64,000 nt of DNA, taken from DATNPH01 sp036703315. Lineage in GTDB: Bacteria; Cyanobacteriota; Cyanobacteriia; Cyanobacteriales; Coleofasciculaceae. The stretch spans positions 8,823 through 72,822 of the forward strand of contig DATNPH010000076.1 in NCBI GenBank assembly GCA_036703315.1. The letters run 5' to 3'. Under the pieces are notes generated by a model. It was not told where the DNA came from. It worked only from the letters and a program-made list of their open reading frames with translations, and did no database searches. This document shows positions 55,037 through 62,678 of the stretch, piece by piece; within the stretch, counting starts at the first letter, position 1; every line of letters begins with the position of its first letter. Both the position numbers and the translations under genes were made by a program.

Positions 55037-56167
55037 GTGAGAAACATCCCCCCTATTGACCTGAAACGGCAGTACAACATTATTGGTGAACAAGTAAGTG
55101 CTGCTGTTCAGGACGTTCTAACCTCTGGACGTTATATTGGTGGTCCAATCGTAGAAAGCTTTGAGCAGCAGTTTGCTGCTCATATGGGTGCTCTTGAATG
55201 CGTAGCCTGCAACTCTGGAACCGACGCTCTTTATCTGGCATTACGAGCGCTACAGATTGGATCGGGAGACGAAGTTATCACCACGCCCTTCACTTTTATT
55301 GCTACAGCTGAGGTGATTACTGCTGTCGGTGCAACACCAGTTTTTGTCGATATTGACGCTCAAACCTTCAATCTGGATGTTACTCAGATTGCCGCCGCCA
55401 TTACTGACAAAACGAAAGCGATTCTACCGGTTCACCTATTTGGACAGCCTGTAAATATGAGTGCTGTCATGGAAATTGCAGAGGCTCACAATATCGCTGT
55501 GATTGAAGACTGTGCCCAAGCTACTGGTGCTGAATGGACAGGACAAAAGGTAGGAAGCATTGGGCATATTGGCTGTTTTAGTTTCTTCCCTACCAAGAAC
55601 TTGGGAGCTTGTGGTGATGGCGGGGCAGTAATCACTAACGACAAGAGCATCGCTGCGTCAATCCGGACACTACGAGAACACGGCATGACCAACCGTTATT
55701 GTCATGAAGCAACTGGTATCAATAGCCGCTTAGATGCCCTACAAGCCGCCATCCTCCAAATCAAGCTGTCTTACTTGGAACAATGGAATAAGGCACGTTC
55801 TGAGGTTGCTGCCGTTTATCACGAGCTATTGAAGCCAGTACCAGGGGTAGTGCTTCCCCAAGAAATCTCTGGGGGGTATGCTGTTTGGAATCAGTACACC
55901 ATTCGTCTGACTAAAGATAGTGGTAGTAGCCGCTATCGAGACGAAGTACGCAATAAGCTACAGCAACTTGGTATTAGTTCCATGGTATATTACCCACTTC
56001 CTTTGCACTTGCAGCCAGTCTATAAAGATTTAGGTTATCGAATTGGTCAGTTGCCAGCGACTGAGCAAGTCTGCAATGAAGTCTTGTCGCTGCCGATATT
56101 CCCAGAACTGTCTTTTGAAGAGCAGCAGCAGGTGGTTTATGGCTTGAAGGATTGTATTAGTCCATAG
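55037..56167 (+). CDS. DegT/DnrJ/EryC1/StrS-family aminotransferase
   Basis: A 376-residue PLP enzyme that aminates keto-sugars, usually for O-antigen or exopolysaccharide building blocks. Start GTG at 55037 gives the family-typical VRNIPPIDLKRQY; the frame is open upstream to 54989. Seen: SGTDALYLALRAL, GDEVITTPFTFIATAE, VIEDCAQATGAE and the PLP-lysine segment FSFFPTKNLGACGDGG. The HGMTNRY and GINSRLDALQAA blocks also match. No other sugar-nucleotide gene is close. Confidence 0.93.
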   Translation: MRNIPPIDLKRQYNIIGEQVSAAVQDVLTSGRYIGGPIVESFEQQFAAHMGALECVACNSGTDALYLALRALQIGSGDEVITTPFTFIATAEVITAVGATPVFVDIDAQTFNLDVTQIAAAITDKTKAILPVHLFGQPVNMSAVMEIAEAHNIAVIEDCAQATGAEWTGQKVGSIGHIGCFSFFPTKNLGACGDGGAVITNDKSIAASIRTLREHGMTNRYCHEATGINSRLDALQAAILQIKLSYLEQWNKARSEVAAVYHELLKPVPGVVLPQEISGGYAVWNQYTIRLTKDSGSSRYRDEVRNKLQQLGISSMVYYPLPLHLQPVYKDLGYRIGQLPATEQVCNEVLSLPIFPELSFEEQQQVVYGLKDCISP

Positions 56168-56174
56168 TCCATAG

Positions 56175-56215
56175 TCATTAGTCATTAGTTCTCTACCCGG
56201 ACTAATGACTAATGA
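56175..56215. terminator. Hairpin from inverted heptamers between convergent genes
   Basis: TCATTAGTCATTAGT (56175-56189) is perfectly complementary to ACTAATGACTAATGA (56201-56215) across an 11-nt loop. The left arm continues a heptamer array (CATAGTC, ATTAGTC). It lies between the stops of the aminotransferase and ycf23 genes and could end both transcripts, though T-runs are lacking. Confidence 0.5.
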
Positions 56216-56223
56216 TTAACCTG

Positions 56224-56973
56224 TTAGGCGTGAACGCGCACAGGCGTGACAGTTGCCAAGGCTTCAACTAGACTGCGGACAGCAGCGACCATTGCCACTT
56301 CGTTATCTAACTGATTAATGGCAGAACCGACACCAACACCAGCAGCACCAGCCGCGATCGCCATTGGTGCAGTTACACTCGATAAACCGGAAGCACACAG
56401 TACTGGTACCGTCACAGCACGAGAGATCTCATAAGCTGCCGCTAAGGTTGGTGCAGCTTTTTCAATCAAGCCCAATGTACCGGCTGAGCGTGGGGTGCTG
56501 CTGGTGCCGCCTTCAGTTTGGATGATATCGGCACCGGCTTGCACCAATTCTTCGGCTAGTTGCACTTGCTGATCTAGCGTCAGAATGTGGGGAACCGTGA
56601 CGGATAGGGTAATCTCAGGCAGGAGCGATCGCGTATTTAAAGTCAACGCCAACACTTCTTGGGCCTCAAACCGCCGTCCCTGAGCATAGAAGCTATCGAA
56701 GTTGCCGATTTCGATCAGATCGGCACCCGCTTCAGCTGCCATCACAAACTGCTCTGGTTCCACAGCAGATACACAAATTGGTAAAGTAGTCAATCCTCGA
56801 ATCAATCGCACGAGGTCAGGATCGGCGGCGATATCCACAAATGTCGCCCCACCCCGGTCAGCTGCCTTGACGGTCGCAGCAACACTCTTAGCGTCAAAGT
56901 TATTTAAGCCGCTAATGACTTTGAGAACTCGGCTCTGATTGAATGCTTTTTGTAGTGTAGGATGCATAGTCAT
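56224..56973 (-). CDS. ycf23: Ycf23-like (DUF561) protein
   Basis: A 249-residue TIM-barrel-like protein of the DUF561/Ycf23 family, shared by cyanobacteria and red-algal plastids. Seen: VLKVISGLNNFDAKSVAA, GGATFVDIAADPDLV, GADLIEIGNFDSFYAQGR, IIQTEGGTSS and GAAGVGVGSAINQL, arranged like the phosphate-binding strands of synthase barrels. The reaction is not established. ATG at 56973 or the one at 56967 may be used. Confidence 0.88.
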   Translation of the reverse strand: MTMHPTLQKAFNQSRVLKVISGLNNFDAKSVAATVKAADRGGATFVDIAADPDLVRLIRGLTTLPICVSAVEPEQFVMAAEAGADLIEIGNFDSFYAQGRRFEAQEVLALTLNTRSLLPEITLSVTVPHILTLDQQVQLAEELVQAGADIIQTEGGTSSTPRSAGTLGLIEKAAPTLAAAYEISRAVTVPVLCASGLSSVTAPMAIAAGAAGVGVGSAINQLDNEVAMVAAVRSLVEALATVTPVRVHA

Positions 56974-57177
56974 AGTTGCTCATCCCCCTCATTATCAACT
57001 AAATCAATGAGCATTAATATAACGTTATTAACCACGGCTTGAGGCTTAGGCTGATTACTGTTGACCGACTTAACCTGAGTTTTATTGTTCTGCTTTGAGA
57101 GCTTGGACGAAAGGTATCGTGATTGCCTAGACTAAGAGCATAATGGAGACTTCCTATCATCCTGACCCCGAAGACTC

Positions 57178-58296
57178 ATGAATTTTCAGCCTGGAAACTT
57201 GTCTTCTTTTCACTCAGATGTCTTGCAGCAAACTCAGTTGGGTCAGCTGTGTGGTCAAGAGCAGCTATTTCGCGATCGCTACCAGGTACTGCGAATGATT
57301 GGTCGAGGCGGGTTCGGTGTCACCTTTCTGGCAACAGATGCATTGCTGCCTGGTCAGCCGATGTGTGTAATCAAGCAGCTATGTCCAAAAGTCAGCGATC
57401 CGTCCGCGCTGGAAAACGCTCGTAGACGCTTTGAACGCGAAGCAAAAATTCTCGCTAAACTGGGCAGTCACTCTCAAATTCCCATGCTGCTCGATTATTT
57501 TGTCGCTGATGGGGAATTTTACTTAGTTCAGGAATACATCCGTGGTGCCACTTTGGCAAGACTGGTGAGGCGCTCTGGTTGTTTCTCAGAAGCATCAGTC
57601 AGACGCTTCTTGCGCGAAATGTTACCCGTGTTGGAGTATATCCATAACCAAAAGGTAATTCACCGGGATATCAAGCCTCAGAATATAATTCGTTGTCAGG
57701 ACGATGGCAGGCTAGTACTAATTGACTTTGGGGCGGTCAAAGAGCAGATTGCTCAAGCTGGTGATACCAGTATGAAATTACCAACAACCCACTTTATTGG
57801 GACTGTAGGATTTGCACCACCGGAACAATTTTCCTTACGACCAATTTTTGCTAGCGACATTTATTCGCTAGGCATCACTTGTCTTTATTTATTGACAGGT
57901 AAGGCTCCTCTAGACTTTGATAGCGATCGCCAGACGGGTGAGATTGTGTGGCAAAATAGCGTGCGGTTGAGTGATCCGTTCGCTAAGATTTTGGGCAAAA
58001 TGCTCAAAATTTCTCCACAAGACCGATATCGCTCTGCTAAAGCAATCTTGCGAGACCTTGACAATGGCTCACTTCACGACAACCTATCGAAGTGTCTAAT
58101 CATTCGGCACCAACCGGATCAAGATGAACCAGTCAGTCAGGATGATAGTAGTTCTGATAACCCTCGCTCTCCTGCTGCCAAAGCCGCGATCGCAATTCGA
58201 GACTGGAAGCACCGGATGCAAGAAAAACAGCGGCAGCGTCAAAAGGAAAAAATTGAAAGCTTACTCAGTCAATCTAAATCTAAAGATTCCTTTTAA
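57178..58296 (+). CDS. Serine/threonine protein kinase
   Basis: A 372-residue Hanks-type kinase of the cyanobacterial kind. The kinase domain covers residues about 32-295: GRGGFGVTF glycine loop, VIKQLCP lysine, HRDIKPQN catalytic loop, DFGAVKEQ (Ala after DFG), GFAPPEQ. The C-terminal 70 residues are Lys/Gln/Arg-rich and may form a helix. No membrane segment is present. It shares no close C-terminal domain with the kinase at 18711. Confidence 0.93.
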   Translation: MNFQPGNLSSFHSDVLQQTQLGQLCGQEQLFRDRYQVLRMIGRGGFGVTFLATDALLPGQPMCVIKQLCPKVSDPSALENARRRFEREAKILAKLGSHSQIPMLLDYFVADGEFYLVQEYIRGATLARLVRRSGCFSEASVRRFLREMLPVLEYIHNQKVIHRDIKPQNIIRCQDDGRLVLIDFGAVKEQIAQAGDTSMKLPTTHFIGTVGFAPPEQFSLRPIFASDIYSLGITCLYLLTGKAPLDFDSDRQTGEIVWQNSVRLSDPFAKILGKMLKISPQDRYRSAKAILRDLDNGSLHDNLSKCLIIRHQPDQDEPVSQDDSSSDNPRSPAAKAAIAIRDWKHRMQEKQRQRQKEKIESLLSQSKSKDSF

Positions 58297-58298
58297 AA

Positions 58299-58608
58299 TC
58301 AGATAGCGATTGCGGCATCAAGAAACCGGTCAAGAAACTCTTCGTAAGCCTCTTTCATCGGTAATTCTTCATCTACCTTGATTCGACGCCGTCTAGTGGT
58401 AACTTCTTTTCCCTGCACAGGATTGTAGCCCTGTTTTTCGTATTCTTCCCAGTACAAGCCTACTCCTCGACGCTGCCAAGTAGGCAACTCATTGAAATTG
58501 ATGCAACGTTTTCTTTACTGCGATCAAACAAGTCCCAACTAGGATGAAACGCAAGGAGTGAAAGTACTCCAAGGAGCGCATTTGTTTTTCAAAGGCATCA
58601 TGCTCCAT
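58299..58608 (-). pseudogene. Thg1-like tRNA 5'-polymerase gene, internally deleted
   Basis: The upstream end (ATG at 58608) reads MEHDAFEKQMRSLEYFHSLR, the usual N-terminus of bacterial Thg1-like proteins, then goes off-frame and stops at 58489. The downstream end reads INFNELPTWQ, RRGVGLYWEEYEKQGYNP and RRRIKVDEELPM, the usual C-terminus. About two thirds of a normal 240-residue protein, including the catalytic carboxylates, is missing, and stop codons separate the two ends. Thg1-like proteins add nucleotides in the 3'-5' direction to repair tRNA 5' ends. The N-terminal piece overlaps the end of the kinase-like gene by 11 nt, so the two were once coupled. Confidence 0.7.
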
Positions 58609-59086
58609 GAGTGATGTCACCTTCTATCCAAGGACGGACTTCAAAATCACAGTTACCAACAGGGCGCACGTAAAACAGTCGCTGAAATCCTTCTGCGTAA
58701 GTTGGAGGTACTAACTTCTTGATTGTTGCGTAAATCGCTACATCCGGCACCCTGTCCTTACCAGAGCGTTGCTGGTTGCGCTCAAGGGAATACTTGACCT
58801 GTGATTGAAAGTAATATCCGATTATCTGAGCACCATATAGGGTGCCTAACTCAATCAGTGATGCACGCTCTTCGGCTGTTGGGTTGGTGTTGTCAACAAC
58901 CACCGATCGTTCCGTCTGTAGTGCGCTTTCGATAAGCTGTGCCTGCCTTCGGGCGCGATTTTTATTATTACGCATTAGGTCTTTGCTAATGTGTTCATGC
59001 GTTGCAGCAAAATACTGGCAGAAGAATGTACTTTTACCCGCAGCTTGCAGACCGATAAAAATAACTAATTCTAAGGATGTCTCCAT
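58598..59086 (-). CDS. Polynucleotide-kinase-like P-loop protein
   Basis: A 162-residue AAA_33/PNK-like kinase. Walker A is GLQAAGKST (residues 12-20), followed by ISKDLMRNN. VVVDNTNPTAEER is the segment typical of polynucleotide kinase/phosphatase-like kinases, and YYFQSQVKYSLERNQQR provides the Arg-rich lid. It should phosphorylate a nucleic acid 5' end or a small substrate. The following gene on the same strand is a broken Thg1-like gene, which suggests a former RNA 5'-end repair pair. The kinase itself looks intact. Confidence 0.82.
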   Translation of the reverse strand: METSLELVIFIGLQAAGKSTFFCQYFAATHEHISKDLMRNNKNRARRQAQLIESALQTERSVVVDNTNPTAEERASLIELGTLYGAQIIGYYFQSQVKYSLERNQQRSGKDRVPDVAIYATIKKLVPPTYAEGFQRLFYVRPVGNCDFEVRPWIEGDITHGA

Positions 59087-59154
59087 AGCGTGGTACCTGT
59101 GATAAATAAACGAGGTCAGAATTTTCTTGAGAAGCCCTGTTAGGATTAAAAATA

Positions 59155-60258
59155 ATGGAGTGGTTCGCGATGAGCGATCAGTACAACGGTCGGAAGTGGC
59201 AGGAGCCAGCTATCTGCCGCATTTTAGACGCCAATTTAGACCGAGCTAGAGAAGGCTTGCGCATTATTGAAGAGTGGTGCCGCTTTGGTCTCAACAGCGC
59301 CCAGATGGCTGGTGATTGCAAACAAATGCGCCAGGAATTGGCAAGCTGGCATGGCCAAGAGCTTCGTGCGTCGCGGGATACTCCTGGAGACCCAGGAACT
59401 GAGTTGACTCATCCTAGGGAAGAACAACGTTCTAGCATCCAGCAGTTGTTGCAGGCAAATCTTTGCCGTGTTGAAGAAGCGCTACGGGTGTTGGAAGAAT
59501 ACGGTAAGCTTTACAACCCAGAGATGGGTACGGTATTTAAACAGATGCGGTATCGGGTTTATACCCTGGAGAGCAATTTGCTGGCTTATCGCCGTCATCA
59601 GCTCCTTAAGCGATCGCCTCTGTATTTAGTCACGTCTTCTTCAGAACAGTTGTTCTTGACGGTAGAAGCAGCTCTCCAAGGTGGACTCACACTGGTACAG
59701 TATCGGGAAAAAACAGCAGATGACTCGGTGAGACTTGCTCACGCCCAGAAACTGTGTCAAATGTGCCATCACTACAATGCCCTGTTTATTATGAATGACC
59801 GGGTAGATTTAGCCTTAGCCGTAGATGCTGATGGTGTCCATTTAGGGCAGCAGGATGTCCCAATTGCGCTAGCGCGGCAGCTACTCGGATCACAGCGCCT
59901 GATTGGTCGCTCCACCACTAACCCCGATGAAATGCAGCGTGCGATCGCCCAAGGTGCAGATTATATCGGTGTTGGTCCCGTCTACGAGACGCCGACTAAA
60001 GCTGAGAAAGCGGCGGCTGGTCTGGAGTATGTGCAATATGCGGCTAAAAAAGCTTCGATTCCCTGGTTTGCGATCGGGGGAATTGACCCCAACAACTTGA
60101 ACGAAGTCCTGGCTGCTGGTGCCCAGCGTGTGGCAATTGTCCGTGCCATCATGCAGGCAGAACAGCCTACTCTAGTTACACAGTATTTTCTTTCCCAGCT
60201 AACACGAAGCCAAACCCTCCGCAGCCTCGAAGCCCACGTTTCTCAATCTCCTGTCTAA
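59155..60258 (+). CDS. thiE: Thiamine phosphate synthase with N-terminal extension
   Basis: ThiE joins HMP-pyrophosphate and thiazole phosphate to give thiamine phosphate. The 367-residue protein is a fusion: an N-terminal helical domain of about 145 residues found on cyanobacterial ThiE (ILDANLDRAREGLRIIEEWCR), then the catalytic barrel (SPLYLVTSSSEQ ... QYREKTAD, FIMNDRVDLALAVDADGVHLG, GRSTTNPDE, GADYIGVGPVYETPTK). ATG at 59155 or 59170 may be the start. thiS begins one base after the stop. No TPP riboswitch was seen in the 68 bp upstream. Confidence 0.94.
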   Translation: MEWFAMSDQYNGRKWQEPAICRILDANLDRAREGLRIIEEWCRFGLNSAQMAGDCKQMRQELASWHGQELRASRDTPGDPGTELTHPREEQRSSIQQLLQANLCRVEEALRVLEEYGKLYNPEMGTVFKQMRYRVYTLESNLLAYRRHQLLKRSPLYLVTSSSEQLFLTVEAALQGGLTLVQYREKTADDSVRLAHAQKLCQMCHHYNALFIMNDRVDLALAVDADGVHLGQQDVPIALARQLLGSQRLIGRSTTNPDEMQRAIAQGADYIGVGPVYETPTKAEKAAAGLEYVQYAAKKASIPWFAIGGIDPNNLNEVLAAGAQRVAIVRAIMQAEQPTLVTQYFLSQLTRSQTLRSLEAHVSQSPV

Positions 60259-60259
60259 C

Positions 60260-60472
60260 ATGACCGACCAGATTACCGTTCAAGTCAACGGTGAATCCCG
60301 TACCTGCTCTGTTCAAACTCTGTTACCCCAGTTGCTAGAACAGCTAGGCTTAAATCCGCGTCTAGTTGCCGTGGAATACAATGGCGAAATTCTGCATCGG
60401 CAGTTTTGGTCCCAGACTCAGATGCAACAAGGCGACACTATTGAAATTGTCACGATTGTTGGCGGCGGCTAA
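60260..60472 (+). CDS. thiS: Sulfur carrier protein ThiS
   Basis: A 70-residue beta-grasp protein. It supplies sulfur as a C-terminal thiocarboxylate for the thiazole ring of thiamine. The family features are ITVQVNGE at the start and the C-terminal IVTIVGGG, whose terminal Gly-Gly is activated by ThiF. It follows thiE after one base, so the two are co-translated. Confidence 0.95.
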   Translation: MTDQITVQVNGESRTCSVQTLLPQLLEQLGLNPRLVAVEYNGEILHRQFWSQTQMQQGDTIEIVTIVGGG

Positions 60473-60713
60473 CTCATCAACGATAGCAAGTTCTCCCACT
60501 TCCTATGTCTTAGAGAGTACGGATATCCTTTCGGGAATCCCTCCAGTGTGGATAGCCCGACCAATAAGGGGTAGCGGTACATTAGAGAAGGAGTTGGTAA
60601 TGCCCATACTGACTGCCCTTTGCTTGGCTCTCCACCTTAAGACTTTTCGGTCGAAAGATGTTTTGAGCAATTAGAGCCGCTAAAGTTTACCTCAGCTTGG
60701 AAGTAATAGTTTT

Positions 60714-61685
60714 ATGCGTAACAAACTTTTTTCAGCATTCAAACCACTTTTGAAATCCTTGTTTGTCTTTGGGCTGATATTTACCCTGGTATTGGGTAAT
60801 GCGAATAGTGCCCTGGCAGCTCGTAGTGGGGGTCGGATTGGTGGAGGTTCCTTCAGGGCACCCAGTCGCACCTACTCTCCTCCTAGTGGTGGCTACCGCG
60901 CTCCCTCTGGTGGCTATGGCTATGGCTATGGATACCCTGGCGGTGGAATTGGCTTTCCGTTTCTGTTACCCTTCTTTGGCATCGGCGGTGGATTCGGCAG
61001 TATATTCGGTATCCTGATTTTCTTTGCGATCGCGAATTTTTTATTCCGGAGCTTCCGTGGCGCTGCTACTGGTGGTGAAAATGACGTTCAAGGCTACAGC
61101 AATCCCAAGATTTCTGTTGGACGCGTACAAGTTGGTCTTTTAGCTGGTGCCCGTGGTCTACAAAAGGAGCTAGACGAGTTAGGTCGTTCAGCTGATACGG
61201 GTTCTGCTATTGGTAGAGCACAAGTTCTACAAGAGTCTACCCTAGCTTTACTACGTCACCCCGAATACTGGGTTTACGGTGCTGCTCAATCTCAGCAAAC
61301 AGCGTTGGAAGCGGCAGAAGCGAAGTTCAATCAGCTGGCATTGGCTGAGCGTAGCAAATTCACCGCAGAAACTCTCTCGAACGTTAACAATCAGCTCAGA
61401 GAAGGTTCTTCCCAGGCATCTTTAGCTGCTGATGGTGGACAACTCGTGACCACAGAAGCACCAGGTGAATACATCATTGTTACGATCTTAGTCGGTACCG
61501 AAGGTAAGTTGGAACTACCAAAAATCAATAGCTCAGATGACTTGCGTCAAGCGCTGCGTCAGATTGGAGGTATCTCCAGCGATCGCTTACTCGCTGTCGA
61601 AATTCTCTGGACTCCACAAGCAGAAGGCGACACTCTAACCTCTGATGACCTGATGGCTGAGTATCCAGACCTGAAGCTGGTCTAA
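60714..61685 (+). CDS. DUF1517 membrane protein
   Basis: A 323-residue protein of the DUF1517 family. A signal or membrane segment covers residues 15-35 and ends at ALAARSGGRIGGG. A Gly/Ser/Tyr-rich part (YGYGYGYPGG) and a second hydrophobic segment (residues 80-110, FPFLLPFFGIGGG ... FGILIFFAIANFLF) follow, then a soluble domain starting near KISVGRVQVGLLAGARGLQ. Plant plastid relatives exist. The function is unknown. A good terminator follows. Confidence 0.88.
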   Translation: MRNKLFSAFKPLLKSLFVFGLIFTLVLGNANSALAARSGGRIGGGSFRAPSRTYSPPSGGYRAPSGGYGYGYGYPGGGIGFPFLLPFFGIGGGFGSIFGILIFFAIANFLFRSFRGAATGGENDVQGYSNPKISVGRVQVGLLAGARGLQKELDELGRSADTGSAIGRAQVLQESTLALLRHPEYWVYGAAQSQQTALEAAEAKFNQLALAERSKFTAETLSNVNNQLREGSSQASLAADGGQLVTTEAPGEYIIVTILVGTEGKLELPKINSSDDLRQALRQIGGISSDRLLAVEILWTPQAEGDTLTSDDLMAEYPDLKLV

Positions 61686-61706
61686 CGCTTTGCTTTAACG
61701 ACAATC

Positions 61707-61907
61707 TCAAAAATTGTGTGGGTAGGTCTTGTACCTACCCTTTTGTTTTAGTGACCGAAAATAACGGGATACAAGCCCCGTCCTTATCTTTTTAATCCAG
61801 TCTCGGACTACTTCCGATATCATCCTATCCGTGCTTACTGCATACTCTTTCAGGGTCTTGTATTCGGACTCGGAAAGTCTCACCCTTATTGTCTTTTCCC
61901 GGAGCAT
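61707..61907 (-). CDS. Ribbon-helix-helix (CopG-type) small protein
   Basis: A 66-residue protein with an RHH DNA-binding fold: strand KTIRVRLSESEYKTLKEYAV, helices DRMISEVVRDWIK. The last 20 residues read into the terminator hairpin of the DUF1517 gene and look non-native. Similar proteins often accompany IS200/IS605-type elements or toxin-antitoxin pairs; no partner is visible. A 12-bp palindrome lies 17 bp upstream of its ATG. Confidence 0.6.
   Translation of the reverse strand: MLREKTIRVRLSESEYKTLKEYAVSTDRMISEVVRDWIKKIRTGLVSRYFRSLKQKGRYKTYPHNF
61720..61749 (+). terminator. Rho-independent terminator of the DUF1517 gene
   Basis: GGGTAGGT (61720-61727) pairs with ACCTACCC (61733-61740) around a 5-nt loop and is followed by TTTTGTTTT. 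It overlaps the end of the opposite-strand RHH gene. Confidence 0.85.
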
Positions 61908-61923
61908 CGTAGGCGTTTTTAGA

Positions 61924-61935
61924 CTACAATTGTAG
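61924..61935. promoter_or_regulatory. 12-bp palindrome upstream of the RHH gene
   Basis: CTACAATTGTAG is a perfect palindrome. It also contains TACAAT, a good -10 box in either direction, 17 bp before the RHH start at 61907. An RHH dimer binding here would shut off its own promoter. Confidence 0.45.
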
Positions 61936-62028
61936 TGTAGTTCAGCACAGGCGAAAATTCGTGAGTATCGTACTCCGAGTACAGGATATATAGCATCTAT
62001 GGCTATCTTGGAATCTTAGGCTGGGAGT

Positions 62029-62400
62029 TCAAGCAAGATCGAGGGCATGTTGCTTCAGTTCAGCTAAAGCGACATATTCCACAGTGGATGCATGGGTTGC
62101 TGCTAATACCACAGGTGGTGCAACGCCAGCATCCAACGCCTCTTTCCATCGAGCAGCACATAAACACCAGCGATCGCCAGGTTTCAAACCAGGGAAATTA
62201 AACGCTGGAACTGGTGTACTCAAGTCATTTCCCCTCGACTTGGTAAATGTAAGGAACTCTTCAGTCAGTTGTGCACAGACGATATGTGCACCCAGGTCAC
62301 CAGCGCCTGTGTTACATTTTCCATCTCGATAAAATCCGGTTATTGGGGAAGTGCAGCAAGTTTGCAACTCTCCTCCAAGGACATTTCTAGCATTTGTCAT
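62029..62400 (-). CDS. DUF2237 protein
   Basis: A 123-residue protein of the DUF2237 family, start at ATG 62400 (MTNARNVLGGELQTCC); an upstream ATG at 62430 is possible. The cysteines in LQTCCTSPITGFYRDGKCNTG, and the GDRWCLCAARWKEAL block, are diagnostic. The four or more Cys may bind a metal. Function unknown. Confidence 0.88.
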   Translation of the reverse strand: MTNARNVLGGELQTCCTSPITGFYRDGKCNTGAGDLGAHIVCAQLTEEFLTFTKSRGNDLSTPVPAFNFPGLKPGDRWCLCAARWKEALDAGVAPPVVLAATHASTVEYVALAELKQHALDLA

Positions 62401-62678
62401 AACAGCAACTTCTGTGTAATAGGTTTTCACTCAGTAGATTACAGAGATATGCTGGCGATCGGCAACGTGTATTTTCGTTAGCCTGAGCCAAACCTAGCAC
62501 AACTTCTCCATCCGCCTGTAAACCATCCCGTCACTGTATTTCACGGACGTTTGTGTTAAAACCCTGGACATCCACAACGCGATCGCGCCAGCGTTTGCGT
62601 AGCATGGTGCGCTAGCAGCAAAGCGATAGCACAGCGATAGCGACGTATGACATAAAACCCTAAAGGGAAATAATCACT
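62401..62678. other. Spacer with HIP1-type palindromic repeat
   Basis: The stretch 62577-62645 contains a GCGATCGC octamer and repeats of the GCGATAGC type (for example AGCGATAGCACAGCGATAGC). Similar DNA is found in the linker region of the next gene (63363-63400) and near 29011. It lies between divergent genes. Nothing else was recognised. Confidence 0.5.

Noticed and set aside
59087..59154. Possible TPP riboswitch before thiE
   Set aside because: The 68-bp spacer is too short and lacks the conserved THI-box segments.
60366..60674. 102-codon open frame overlapping thiS
   Set aside because: It is out of frame with a clear thiS gene and has no independent support.
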